From positions 1-64,000 of the forward strand of contig JACEFZ010006327.1 in NCBI GenBank assembly GCA_014155875.1: a DNA stretch of 64,000 nucleotides. The letters run 5' to 3'. The translations under genes were made by a program, and so were the position numbers. Position 1 is the stretch's first letter. Each line of letters starts with the position of its first letter. This document shows, piece by piece, positions 1-10,439 of this stretch. The notes below the pieces were generated by a model that was not told where the DNA came from, made no database searches, and saw only the letters and a list, made by a program, of their open reading frames with translations. This stretch comes from Cepaea nemoralis. Lineage: Eukaryota; Mollusca; Gastropoda; Stylommatophora; Helicidae.

Positions 1-216
1 ATCGTCAGAAACATTCTGAAGTCATAATACAACCAACACTGACTAGTTTACATTCAATGGATATTAAGCTAAAATCTTGAGCAGATTTTACTGGTTGGGC
101 AAAGCGAGATACTCAATCATTCATTATCAAATCACGAACTTCTTTAACGACATTGTCAAATACGAGGAATGTCCATGCATTTTTCAACTTTGAAGATATT
201 TTTACCCAAAAACATC

Positions 217-370
217 GAATCAACAAACCCGCAGATGATTGCTCATCCACGTCCATGATGTCAACCGTGCTCCTTTATGTCGAGTACAGAAGAGATTCCG
301 ATCAACGTGTTCAGGATAGGCTATAACTTTCGAACAGGGCCAATCAGTCGCTCGAATCGGTGATACAACG
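217..370 (+). repeat. 154-bp direct repeat, upstream copy
   Basis: The segment recurs almost unchanged at 1070-1223, offset by 853 bp, with only about four visible substitutions near its middle and end. It has no ORF and I recognise no family. The downstream copy ends a few bases before the Penelope-like array, so the pair may record a rearrangement or co-mobilised flank from that insertion. A chance recent duplication is also possible. Confidence 0.9.
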
Positions 371-822
371 TTTGAGACCTTCCTTTAGATGGATGTCCAA
401 TTACTCAGTCATTAACTCCACCTCAGTTGTTATCTACATTACAATATCGGATACTAGAGGACAAACTTCTGTGTCAACGATGGATAACAATTCATTTAAC
501 AATGACAAATTATGAACACACGACGTTGTTAAGTTAAAGGAATACATACAAAAATATTATCGGAAAATATGTTAGGAGAATTGAATCAAGATGCCAGAAC
601 AATTCGTCAAAACTCTTTCCAAATTCATATAAACACTGATATATTAGAATACATTACATACCTCCTTATCACAAATAAAGGAATTTCATATTGTTCGCAC
701 GTGAAACCAACACGTGATCGTCTTACATCATCGTGTTATATCTCATATAGATATTATAACTCTAGATATCAGATATTATTTTTCTTTTCTTGGATATTTG
801 AAAAGTATTTATATATTTTACT
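371..822. other. AT-rich stretch, nothing recognised
   Basis: There is no ORF with recognisable similarity and no tandem structure. The 146-codon reading frame starting at 569 crosses this stretch and the antisense LINE relic that follows, so it is unlikely to be a gene. Confidence 0.5.
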
Positions 823-926
823 TATGCTAATTTTTTGTATATTCAGCTACACATTTCATTTAGACTATTTATGTGGTCTTGTAATTTACTGTCGATTTTG
901 CTATTACTGCTTGATCAGCCACAAAT
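823..926 (-). pseudogene. Short LINE family D reverse transcriptase relic
   Basis: About 100 bp align, with scattered mismatches, to 31785-31885 in the family D RT gene. That region encodes the end of the FADD catalytic segment and the helix after it. Shared stretches include one reading 'tttagactatt.atgtggtcttgtaatt'. Both ends are lost and the copy is non-coding. It shows that family D predates the intact copy at 31-33 kb. Confidence 0.75.
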
Positions 927-1069
927 GTTTGCCATTTGTTTTATCAAGGGTAATCGCAGCAATAGGTAGTGAGGGTACAGAGAGAACCACACATAATGTG
1001 AGGGTGTAATGCGGTGTGCTGGGATAGATGACACACCCCTATGCAGAACAACCCCTATACCCCTATACA

Positions 1070-1223
1070 GAATCAACAAACCCGCAGATGATTGCTCATC
1101 CACGTCCATGATGTCAACCGTGCTCCTTTATGTCGAGTACATAAGAGATTCCGATCAACGTGTTCAGGATAGGCTATAACTTTCGAACAGGGCCAATCAG
1201 TCTCCCGAATCGATGATACAACG
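1070..1223 (+). repeat. 154-bp direct repeat, downstream copy
   Basis: Second copy of the repeat at 217-370. Its last matching base is at 1223 and the Penelope-like array begins at about 1227. The stretch just before it (1035-1069) has short CCCTATA-type tandem motifs. Confidence 0.9.
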
Positions 1224-1226
1224 ATG

Positions 1227-1667
1227 ATACTAACACTATATAGGTTTACGCAGCGGTGTTTCGAAGCCCTTAACGATAATTGCTAATTGTCATCTGCGTC
1301 CGTAACATCTCTGCCGGTCTCAAATTTCACTTTTCCGCACACATGGGCGCGTCTCCACCCCACTCCCCCTCCCGCTTGACCTTTGCCCCGTGTACCATAC
1401 ATCCGGTCTATTGATCCACTGGCGCCCTACGCGTGTCAGACTTTCCAAGCCAGGACACAGAATTCAGATGAGTACATTTAATTTTAATTAGTTTAATAGT
1501 TTAATATTGTCATAGTGTGTTTCATGTAGTTTTGTGTTGGTTTGTATTTGTTTGTCCTGTGCTGACGAAGGCTTTGGCCGCAACGTCCAATTTGTCTCTT
1601 GTAGTCGTGTTTTAGTAAAGCTCACAATCTACTTCTCGTTTATTTTGGGTGATTCATTCATTGCCTT
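1227..1667 (+). repeat. pLTR copy 1 of the Penelope-like array
   Basis: This is the portion shared by all three units. It has a pyrimidine-rich 5' part, an EcoRI-like GAATTC at 1460, an AT-rich block and a hammerhead-like motif at 1562-1588. Single-base differences from copies 2 and 3 are visible (for example GGTTTACGC against GGTTTCCGC). In the family the pLTR carries promoter and RNA-processing signals; I see no obvious TATA box. Confidence 0.8.
1549..1600 (+). ncRNA. Hammerhead ribozyme-like motif in pLTR copy 1
   Basis: CTGACGA (1562-1568) is followed by a GGC/GCC hairpin with a TTTG loop, then GCAACGTC. This matches the minimal hammerhead order CUGANGA, stem II, GAAA, tiny stem III, GUC that is known from Penelope-like pLTRs. 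The core GAAA reads GCAA here, which should weaken or abolish self-cleavage. Stem I is weak (CA/TG next to the cleavage site). I call it a degraded or variant hammerhead. Confidence 0.45.
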
Positions 1668-1933
1668 TTTAAGCTTTACTGCAGTTCACCTCATTCTTGT
1701 TTACCATTGTCCGCTCCCTTGAACTGCTACTATATATTTCACGTTTCGTCTTCGTTGTCGGTAAGATTGTTGTCGATTTTTAGTCCATTCTGTGCGCGCT
1801 TGTCAGTGTGTTTTCTAAGCGGCGTGCTACCCTTACCGCCCCACACACGTGTTGTTTTTCCCCTCGCTAGGCTACAACACCTTACTTTTGCACACCAGCC
1901 CTTCACCCCCACGTCCGTTAAATCTCTACCGCT

Positions 1934-4684
1934 ATGCCTCCCACTCATCCACCTCAGTTATTTCAACAATTGAGATCATATGTCATTTTCTGCTTTAGTC
2001 TCTTACCAACAGATATCAAAATCACAGCCACTGACTTGGCTCTTAACATCTACAAAAAGACCCGCACCACATGCCATTTTCATTTCCTCAAGAACTGCCT
2101 ACGGCTTCATATCACCCCACGTGGCTTCATCTCTAGATTTCACCCATCGGCAGGCACTCTCTATGACAGTTGTAGCAGACGTCTATCTAAAGTTGAGTTT
2201 AAATGTGCTACTCTTCGCATGCGATGCATTGCCGACAACCACGCGCGACAACTGTCTGACCTCAGCTCGAGTATAACTATCCTCGATCAGCGTCTTAGAC
2301 AACTTACCTCGAGTAATTATTTCTTGTATTGTGTTATACGGTGTATCATCAATAGCACTAACCACCATCTATACAAGTGTCTTTCCGCGGCCAAAAACGC
2401 CAAGCTAGCCAAACTCCGTGCCCCTACCTCCACTCCCTCCTCGCCTCCTCTCCCACCTCAACTTACCACTGGCTCCGATAACCTAGTTGTGTGCATACCT
2501 CCCGACCTTCCACTATCGGCATCTGAGAAATCGGTCCTCAGCAAAGGGCTCAGGTTCATACCGCTACGTCCCTGTGGTGATAGATACGCATTACTGCAGG
2601 ACGTCCATCGGTTCCATCGCACTCTCAGGCTACAATATCACTTCAGCAATCAACCTCATAGCGATAACTCTTCGGATCCTACCGACCATTTCTCTCACCT
2701 CTCCAAACGCAGGTCTACTTGGGTTCCCAATCCAGGGGCATCTAAGGCCCTTGATTTATACATCGACAAAACACTTTACGACATCCAAAAACTCAAATTT
2801 AAGCCACTACGATATTCCAACCTCACCGCGGATGAACAACGGGCACTTACACAGTTGAAACGTCGTGATGACATAGTTATCAAACCTGCCGATAAGGGAG
2901 GGGCGCTAGTGGTTTGGAGGAAAGACTTATATATACAGGAAGGCAACAAGCAACTTGGGGATGCCACCTTCTACAGACCAAGGATACGAGATGGGACAGT
3001 CAGCAACAACACCCAGGTCAAAAGCGTGACTAACGCCATTATCCAGCAAGGTCTTTTGCCCAGCTCCGCCACCTCGCTGATCATCCACGATAGCTGCTTG
3101 GGCAAACCCGCCTTTAATATGCTGCCTAAGACACACAACCCAGGTAACCCAGGCAGACCTATCGTCTCGGCCTGCTCTTGCCCTACAGAACGGATTTCAG
3201 AGTTTCTAGACAGCATGTTTCAGCCGTTGGTTGCCAGCTTCCCTTCGTATATCAAAGACACCAACCACGCTATCTCCATCTTCGATTCCATCAGTTTCAC
3301 TAACCCTTCTCAGTATCACATCTTCACTTTAGATGTGACTTCACTCTACACATCCATTCCTCACTCTGACGGCCTTAAAGCCTTAGAATTTTTCTTGGAG
3401 AAAAGGCTTAATCCCTCAATAGCCACTGGACCATTACTGCGTCTTGCGGAGTTAGTCCTCAACCTCAACTCGTTTGAGTTCAATGGGGACTACTTCGATC
3501 AGATCAGCGGGGTGGCCATGGGTACTAAGATGGGTCCCAGTTATGCCTGCCTCTTCATGGGCTATCTGGAGCACCAGGTATGGAGTCAGTACACCGGTAG
3601 GCTCCCGGAGCTCTACAGGAGGTACATTGACGACTGCTTTGGTGTCTCGGACATGCCCTTGCCTGACCTACAGAACTTCATTGCCTTTTTTTCAGACTTC
3701 CATCCCAGCATCAAACTTACCTCCACCATTTCTTCGTCGGCCGTCAACTTCTTAGACCTCACAGTCTCTTTAGGTTCCGCTGGTCTATGCACGACGGTTT
3801 ATTATAAACCAACTGACTCGCACTCATTCCTTCTCTATACCTCCTCACACCCTCCCTCGTGCAAACGTTCTATTCCTTTCTCCCAACTGTTACGTCTCCG
3901 ACGACTTTGTCAGGATAACAACGACTTCCATCAAAAAGCCCACGAGATGCTTGATTTCTTTCGCCTTCGTGGCTATCCTGAGAATGTTCTATCTACAGCT
4001 CTTCACCGCTGCCAGTCTATCAGTCGCACTGAGGCTCTCTCCTCCAGGCCAAAACCACGAAACAATAGACCTGTCCTCTCACTTACTTATCATCCCCACA
4101 ATATTGCTGCCAAGAATATCCTTTTTAAACATCTATCCATTCTCCGGGCGGACTCGACCACTAGTGATGTCTTCTCAGAGGCTCCTCTGGTGGCATATAA
4201 GCGGGATCGTAACCTCAGAGATGTGCTGGTCCATAGCAGGCTACCCCAACCTCACCAGTCTCTTCCTGGCACGGTGGCGTGTCTTCGATCGGTTTGCAAG
4301 ACCTGTCCATACGTACTTCAAACCCAGAGTCTGACATTCCCTAAGACGACCTTCCACATCCGTGAGGGTTTCTCATGCATCAGTCGCAACGTCATCTATG
4401 CGATTACCTGCACACGTTGCGACATGAGATATGTCGGTGAGACAGGATTACGTCTTGGGGACAGATTTCGACAACACCTTTCTGACATCACCAGCGGCGC
4501 CCAGAAACCAGTATCCATGCATTTCAACAGTCCTGACCACCATGGCGTAGCCGACATACAGGTCACGGCCATCAAATCATGCGCATCCCACGAACGGGAT
4601 CGGAAGACATTGGAACACCGTCTCATCTTCCAGTTGGGCACACTCTCCCCTCACGGCCTTAATGTCCAACACAGCTTCATTTAA
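1934..4684 (+). CDS. Penelope-like reverse transcriptase with GIY-YIG endonuclease, unit A
   Basis: 916 codons, uninterrupted. The N-terminal 300 residues are basic and poorly conserved. PLE/RT landmarks follow: KPADKGG at 317, PKTHNPG at 398, RPIVSA near 408, catalytic FTLDVTSLYT at 464, GVAMGTKMGPSYA at 526, YIDD at 564-567 and NFLDLTV at 605. A linker with C783, C788 and C791 (CKTCPYV) leads to the GIY-YIG nuclease: VIY at 820-822, YVGETG at 833 and RFRQH. In this family the nuclease nicks target DNA and the RT copies element RNA from the nick. Residue 402 is Asn, whereas unit B and the usual family motif have Lys, so this copy may be the weaker one. The ATG was chosen because the leader before it is pLTR; an earlier start cannot be excluded. 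Confidence 0.92.
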   Translation: MPPTHPPQLFQQLRSYVIFCFSLLPTDIKITATDLALNIYKKTRTTCHFHFLKNCLRLHITPRGFISRFHPSAGTLYDSCSRRLSKVEFKCATLRMRCIADNHARQLSDLSSSITILDQRLRQLTSSNYFLYCVIRCIINSTNHHLYKCLSAAKNAKLAKLRAPTSTPSSPPLPPQLTTGSDNLVVCIPPDLPLSASEKSVLSKGLRFIPLRPCGDRYALLQDVHRFHRTLRLQYHFSNQPHSDNSSDPTDHFSHLSKRRSTWVPNPGASKALDLYIDKTLYDIQKLKFKPLRYSNLTADEQRALTQLKRRDDIVIKPADKGGALVVWRKDLYIQEGNKQLGDATFYRPRIRDGTVSNNTQVKSVTNAIIQQGLLPSSATSLIIHDSCLGKPAFNMLPKTHNPGNPGRPIVSACSCPTERISEFLDSMFQPLVASFPSYIKDTNHAISIFDSISFTNPSQYHIFTLDVTSLYTSIPHSDGLKALEFFLEKRLNPSIATGPLLRLAELVLNLNSFEFNGDYFDQISGVAMGTKMGPSYACLFMGYLEHQVWSQYTGRLPELYRRYIDDCFGVSDMPLPDLQNFIAFFSDFHPSIKLTSTISSSAVNFLDLTVSLGSAGLCTTVYYKPTDSHSFLLYTSSHPPSCKRSIPFSQLLRLRRLCQDNNDFHQKAHEMLDFFRLRGYPENVLSTALHRCQSISRTEALSSRPKPRNNRPVLSLTYHPHNIAAKNILFKHLSILRADSTTSDVFSEAPLVAYKRDRNLRDVLVHSRLPQPHQSLPGTVACLRSVCKTCPYVLQTQSLTFPKTTFHIREGFSCISRNVIYAITCTRCDMRYVGETGLRLGDRFRQHLSDITSGAQKPVSMHFNSPDHHGVADIQVTAIKSCASHERDRKTLEHRLIFQLGTLSPHGLNVQHSFI

Positions 4685-4836
4685 CTCCCCACCCCACCCC
4701 TCCCACCCCTAGCTTACAGTCCACCATCTAGGTACGTGCAGATCCTTTGTATGACACTAGTCAACTCTCTTGGCGGATTTACGTTCGGTGTTTTGCCATC
4801 CTTTTCTGAACGACCGCCACTCATGCCCCTCTGTGT

Positions 4837-5276
4837 ATACTAACACTATATAGGTTTCCGCAGCGGTGTTTCGAGCCCTTAACGATAATTGCTAATTGTC
4901 ATCTGCGTCCGTAACATCTTTGCCGGTCTCAAATTTCACTTTTCCGCACACATGGGCGCGTCTCCACCCCACTCCCCCTCCCGCTTGACCTTTGACCCGT
5001 GTACCATACATCCGGTCTATTGATCCACTGGCGCCCTACGCGTGTCAGACTTTCCAAGCCAGGACACAGAATTCAGATGAGTACATTTAATTTTAATTAG
5101 TTTAATAGTTCAATATTGTCATAGTGTGTTTCATGTAGTTTTGTGTTGGTTTGTATTTGTTTGTCCTGTGCTGACGAAGGCTTTGGCCGCAACGTCCAAT
5201 TTGTCTCTTGTAGTCGTGTTTTAGTAAAGCTCACAATCTACTTCTCGTTTATTTTGGGTGATTCATTCATTGCCTT
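4837..5276 (+). repeat. pLTR copy 2, junction of the two tandem units
   Basis: It starts with the same TATACTAACACTATATAGG block as copies 1 and 3 and is preceded by the unit A 3' tail (4685-4836). It acts as both the 3' repeat of unit A and the leader of unit B. The junction is seamless, as expected for head-to-tail Penelope-like copies. Confidence 0.8.
5158..5209 (+). ncRNA. Hammerhead ribozyme-like motif in pLTR copy 2
   Basis: Same motif as at 1549-1600, with CTGACGA at 5171-5177 and the same GCAA in place of GAAA. In a read-through tandem transcript this motif would lie between the two units, the position where hammerheads are proposed to cut multimeric Penelope-like RNAs. Confidence 0.45.
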
Positions 5277-5542
5277 TTTAAGCTTTACTGCAGTTCACCT
5301 CATTCTTGTTTACCATTGTCCGCTCCCTTGAACTGCTACTATATATTTCACGTTTCGTCTTCGTTGTCGGTAAGATTGTTGTCGATTTTTAGTCCATTCT
5401 GTGCGCGCTTGTCAGTGTGTTTTCTAAGCGGCGTGCTACCCTTACCGCCCCACACACGTGTTGTTTTTCCCCTCGCTAGGCTACAACACCTTACTTTTGC
5501 ACACCAGCCCTTCACCCCCACGTCCGTTAAATCTCTACCGCT

Positions 5543-8293
5543 ATGCCTCCCACTCATCCACCTCAGTTATTTCAACAATTGAGATCATATGTCATTTTCT
5601 GCTTTAGTCTCTTACCAACAGATATCAAAATCACAGCCACTGACTTGGCTCTTAACATCTACAAAAAGACCCGCACCACATGCCATTTTAATTTCCTCAA
5701 GAACTGCCTACGGCTTCATATCACCCCACGTGGCTTCATCTCTAGATTTCACCCATCGGCAGGCACTCTCTATGACAGTTGTAGCAGACGTCTATCTAAA
5801 GTTGAGTTTAAATGTGCTACTCTTCGCATGCGATGCATTGCCGACAACCACGCGCGACAACTGTCTGACTTCAGCTCGAATATAACTATCCTCGATCAGC
5901 GTCTTAGACAACTTACCTCGAGTAATTATTTCTTGTATTGTGTTATACGGTGTATCATCAATAGCACTAACCACCATCTATACAAGTGTCTTTCCGCGGC
6001 CAAAAACGCCAAGCTAGCCAAACTCCGTGCCCCTACCTCCACTCCCTCCTCGCCTCCTCTCCCACCTCAACTTACCACTGGCTCCGATAACCTAGTTGTG
6101 TGCATACCTCCCGACCTTCCACTATCGGCATCTGAGAAATCGGTCCTCAGCAAAGGGCTCAGGTCCATACCGCTACGTCCCTGTGGTGATAGATACGCAT
6201 TACTGCAGGACGTCCATCGGTTCCATCGCACTCTCAGGCTACAATATCACTTCAGCAATCAACCTCATAGCGATAACTCTTCGGATCCTACCGACCATTT
6301 CTCTCACCTCTCCAAACGCAGGTCTACTTGGGTTCCCAATCCAGGGGCATCTAAGGCCCTTGATTTATACATCGACAAAACACTTTACGACATCCAAAAA
6401 CTCAAATTTAAGCCACTACGATATTCCAACCTCACCGCGGATGAACAACGGGCACTTACACAGTTGAAACGTCGTGATGACATAGTTATCAAACCTGCCG
6501 ATAAGGGAGGGGCGCTAGTGGTTTGGAGGAAAGACTTATATATACAGGAAGGCAACAAGCAACTTGGGGATGCCACCTTCTACAGACCAAGGATACGAGA
6601 TGGGACAGTCAGCAACAACACCCAGGTCAAAAGCGTGACTAACGCCATTATCCAGCAAGGTCTTTTGCCCAGCTCCGCCACCTCGCTGATCATCCACGAT
6701 AGCTGCTTGGGCAAACCCGCCTTTAATATGCTGCCTAAGACACACAAACCAGGTAACCCAGGCAGACCTATCGTCTCGGCCTGCTCTTGCCCTACAGAAC
6801 GGATTTCAGAGTTTCTAGACAGCATGTTTCAGCCGTTGGTTGCCAGCCTCCCTTCGTATATCAAAGACACCAACCACGCTATCTCCATCTTCGATTCCAT
6901 CAGTTTCACTAACCCTTCTCAGTATCACATCTTCACTTTAGATGTGACTTCACTCTACACATCCATTCCTCACTCTGACGGCCTTAAAGCCTTAGAATTT
7001 TTCTTGGAGAAAAGGCTTAATCCCTCAATAGCCACTGGACCATTACTGCGTCTTGCGGAGTTAGTCCTCAACCTCAACTCGTTTGAGTTCAATGGGGACT
7101 ACTTCGATCAGATCAGCGGGGTGGCCATGGGTACTAAGATGGGTCCCAGTTATGCCTGCCTCTTCATGGGCTATCTGGAGCACCAGGTATGGAGTCAGTA
7201 CACCGGTAGGCTCCCGGAGCTCTACAGGAGGTACATTGACGACTGCTTTGGTGTCTCGGACATGCCCTTGCCTGACCTACAGAACTTCATTGCCTTTTTT
7301 TCAGACTTCCATCCCAGCATCAAACTTACCTCCACCATTTCTTCGTCGGCCGTCAACTTCTTAGACCTCACAGTCTCTTTAGGTTCCGCTGGTCTATGCA
7401 CGACGGTTTATTATAAACCAACTGACTCGCACTCATTCCTTCTCTATACCTCCTCACACCCTCCCTCGTGCAAACGTTCTATTCCTTTCTCCCAACTGTT
7501 ACGTCTCCGACGACTTTGTCAGGATAACAACGACTTCCATCAAAAAGCCCACGAGATGCTTGATTTCTTTCGCCTTCGTGGCTATCCTGAGAATGTTCTA
7601 TCTACAGCTCTTCACCGCTGCCAGTCTATCAGTCGCACTGAGGCTCTCTCCTCCAGGCCAAAACCACGAAACAATAGACCTGTCCTCTCACTTACTTATC
7701 ATCCCCACAATATTGCTGCCAAGAATATCCTTTTTAAACATCTATCCATTCTCCGGGCGGACTCGACCACTAGTGATGTCTTCTCAGAGGCTCCTCTGGT
7801 GGCATATAAGCGGGATCGTAACCTCAGAGATGTGCTGGTCCATAGCAGGCTACCCCAACCTCACCAGTCTCTTCCTGGCACGGTGGCGTGTCTTCGATCG
7901 GTTTGCAAGACCTGTCCATACGTACTTCAAACCCAGAGTCTGACATTCCCTAAGACGACCTTCCACATCCGTGAGGGTTTCTCATGCATCAGTCGCAACG
8001 TCATCTATGCGATTACCTGCACACGTTGCGACATGAGATATGTCGGTGAGACAGGATTACGTCTTGAGGACAGATTTCGACAACACCTTTCTGACATCAC
8101 CAGCGGCGCCCAGAAACCAGTATCCATGCATTTCAACAGTCCTGACCACCATGGCGTAGCCGACATACAGGTCACGGCCATCAAATCATGCGCATCCCAC
8201 GAACGGGATCGGAAGACATTGGAACACCGTCTCATCTTCCAGTTGGGCACACTCTCCCCTCACGGCCTTAATGTCCAACACAGCTTCATTTAA
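5543..8293 (+). CDS. Penelope-like reverse transcriptase with GIY-YIG endonuclease, unit B
   Basis: 916 codons with the same domain order as unit A: KPADKGG, PKTHKPG, catalytic DVTSLYT, GVAMGTKMGP, YIDD, the Cys linker CKTCPYV, then a GIY-YIG domain with VIY, YVGETG and RFRQH. I see seven residue differences from unit A: H50N, L to F and S to N near 110-114, F to S near 208, N402K, F to L near 436 and G842E. Lys at 402 restores the usual PKTHKPG motif, so unit B is the better candidate for an active enzyme. The ORF ends with TAA, followed by a short C-rich tail and pLTR copy 3. Confidence 0.93.
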   Translation: MPPTHPPQLFQQLRSYVIFCFSLLPTDIKITATDLALNIYKKTRTTCHFNFLKNCLRLHITPRGFISRFHPSAGTLYDSCSRRLSKVEFKCATLRMRCIADNHARQLSDFSSNITILDQRLRQLTSSNYFLYCVIRCIINSTNHHLYKCLSAAKNAKLAKLRAPTSTPSSPPLPPQLTTGSDNLVVCIPPDLPLSASEKSVLSKGLRSIPLRPCGDRYALLQDVHRFHRTLRLQYHFSNQPHSDNSSDPTDHFSHLSKRRSTWVPNPGASKALDLYIDKTLYDIQKLKFKPLRYSNLTADEQRALTQLKRRDDIVIKPADKGGALVVWRKDLYIQEGNKQLGDATFYRPRIRDGTVSNNTQVKSVTNAIIQQGLLPSSATSLIIHDSCLGKPAFNMLPKTHKPGNPGRPIVSACSCPTERISEFLDSMFQPLVASLPSYIKDTNHAISIFDSISFTNPSQYHIFTLDVTSLYTSIPHSDGLKALEFFLEKRLNPSIATGPLLRLAELVLNLNSFEFNGDYFDQISGVAMGTKMGPSYACLFMGYLEHQVWSQYTGRLPELYRRYIDDCFGVSDMPLPDLQNFIAFFSDFHPSIKLTSTISSSAVNFLDLTVSLGSAGLCTTVYYKPTDSHSFLLYTSSHPPSCKRSIPFSQLLRLRRLCQDNNDFHQKAHEMLDFFRLRGYPENVLSTALHRCQSISRTEALSSRPKPRNNRPVLSLTYHPHNIAAKNILFKHLSILRADSTTSDVFSEAPLVAYKRDRNLRDVLVHSRLPQPHQSLPGTVACLRSVCKTCPYVLQTQSLTFPKTTFHIREGFSCISRNVIYAITCTRCDMRYVGETGLRLEDRFRQHLSDITSGAQKPVSMHFNSPDHHGVADIQVTAIKSCASHERDRKTLEHRLIFQLGTLSPHGLNVQHSFI

Positions 8294-8446
8294 CTCCCCA
8301 CCCCACCCCTCCCACCCCTAGCTTACAGTCCACCATCTAGGTACGTGCAGATCCTTTGTATGACACTAGTCAACTCTCTTGGCGGATTTACGTTCAGGTG
8401 TTTTGCCATCCTTTTCTGAACGACCGCCACTCATGCCCCTCTGTGT

Positions 8447-8885
8447 ATACTAACACTATATAGGTTTCCGCAGCGGTGTTTCGAACCCTTAACGATAATT
8501 GCTAATTGTCATCTGCGTCCGTAACATCTTTGCCGGTCTCAAATTTCACTTTTCCGCACACATGGGCGCGTCTCCACCCCACTCCCCCTCCCGCTTGACC
8601 TTTGACCCGTGTACCATACATCCGGTCTATTGATCCACTGGCGCCCTACGCGTGTCAGACTTTCCAAGCCAGGACACAGAATTCAGATGAGTACATTTAA
8701 TTTTAATTAGTTTAATAGTTTAATATTGTCATAGTGTGTTTCATGTAGTTTTGTGTTGGTTTGTATTTGTTTGTCCTGTGCTGACGAAGGCTTTGGCCGC
8801 AACGTCCAATTTGTCTCTTGTAGTCGTGTTTTAGTAAAGCTCACAATCTACTTCTCGTTTATTTTGGGTGATTCATTCATTGCCT
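8447..8885 (+). repeat. pLTR copy 3, terminal repeat of the Penelope-like array
   Basis: It matches the first 439 bp of units A and B, then departs at GATTCATTCATTGCCT and continues into unrelated DNA. Its end coincides, within about 8 bp, with the end of the 25-bp PLE remnant at 52014-52038. This indicates a genuine 3' terminus rather than random truncation. Confidence 0.85.
8768..8819 (+). ncRNA. Hammerhead ribozyme-like motif in pLTR copy 3
   Basis: CTGACGA at 8781-8787 with the same hairpin and GCAACGTC. Identity across all three copies shows that the GCAA variant was already in the source element and did not arise after insertion. Confidence 0.45.
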
Positions 8886-9869
8886 ATGCAGATATAACAG
8901 TACACTAGAATTGTACCAAGATAAGCGTTACATCTCTAGACGAATATAGAGGTGTACCGTGGACTAACCAACGTCATTAGACTAAGAGGTTTGGGGAAAC
9001 TCTCTTTAGGCTGATACGCGAAGGCAGTCTATATGATACCGAGATATGACCGCTAGAGAGTTAAGAATGATTTTATGGATACCGAGTCATATAAGTATAT
9101 AAAATCAGCATCTTACTAACACCAATAGACAGATAAAAGCATTATGAGTTAGCTTCTCTGCATACATGTGTGAGCATTGGGCAATGGAACCATATTACAA
9201 TAGTTGAGTAAAGGAAAAGATTTATCCTGCTGGAGAAAGAAATGAAAAGCATTAGATTTATCCTTAAAGGAGAAAAAAAGAATACGATTCGTCTATTGAT
9301 CGGTGTTTACACCGAGAGAACTATTGTGTTGTTATGAATTATGTTGTTATTTGACTGTGGTATTATTAGATTGTTAATAATAATTATTATGTGAATAAGT
9401 TATTAGATAGTTAATGAGTTAAATTAAGTTAAGTTTGTTAAGTGGGACAGACAGATGACACCACTTTTCGTTCCGTTCAAGACAGAATAAACAGAATAAA
9501 CTAACAAAATGTATTCAACATTTTGAAAGGTAGAGGTGGTGAGTGCAATATACCTGGATCAGGCTATGGATTGCAAGACACACTTTGCACGGCATTAGTT
9601 TCAAAAGAATGATAAGTGTGCAAGACGTTTTGGTGCAAGCACGAAAACGTCACGATAAAGGCAGTTAGACTTGAGCCGGCGTCCAGGTCGGACGTGGCTT
9701 CTTGTCACTACAGCACGGCCTAACACTATGCCGCTTTATGTAGAATAATGTGTTGTTAAGTATTGTTGTAACAGTTCTGTGGAGCGACAGCGTTGTCAGA
9801 ATCGTCGTAAAAAGTGGATTTGTGAGAAGAAACCATCCAGCGTCGTCTCATAAAAAGGTTGATTTTTCA
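8886..9869. other. Unassigned AT-rich flank of the Penelope-like array
   Basis: No coding potential, no repeat shared with other parts of the window, and no tandem structure beyond short TTAAGTT-like motifs near 9420. I see nothing that can be named. Confidence 0.5.
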
Positions 9870-9871
9870 GT

Positions 9872-10214
<343 letters not shown>

Positions 10215-10439
10215 AAAGTAGTTAAATCATAAATCTACTAAGAATGATTAAGCATCAATTGTACAAATTGAATTCAGGACATAGCTGTTAAATTGGTTGT
10301 TTGAACAAGTATTAAGTTCGCATTATAATATTGGTGGTTGTTCTTTGAATGATATATGCATGTTTAGATTAGAAATCTATAGTGAGAAAATGTTATTAGC
10401 ATTGTTATGTGTGTGTCTTTCTTGGGCTTGGGTAATGAG

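Larger units (their letters stand above)
1227..8885 (+). mobile_element. Tandem Penelope-like element array: two full units plus a third terminal repeat
   Basis: Three homologous segments start at 1227, 4837 and 8447, giving a period of 3609-3610 bp. The first two are full units with a leader, a 916-codon ORF and a short 3' tail. The third stops at about 8885 after 439 bp, where unit B would continue. Penelope-like elements are known to sit in partial tandem arrays flanked by repeated ends called pLTRs; here that gives pLTR-body-pLTR-body-pLTR. Units A and B differ at only a handful of bases, so the array is young. The same 3' terminus appears in miniature at 52014-52038, which supports about 8880 as the true element end. 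Confidence 0.93.

Noticed and set aside
1555..1600. Fully functional hammerhead ribozyme
   Set aside because: The invariant GAAA is GCAA and stem I is poorly supported, so only a degraded or variant motif is claimed.
1707..2276. Short ORFs in the PLE leader and overlapping the RT ORF, repeated 3609 bp downstream
   Set aside because: They are other-frame readings of the pLTR and RT gene, and their repetition only reflects the tandem unit.
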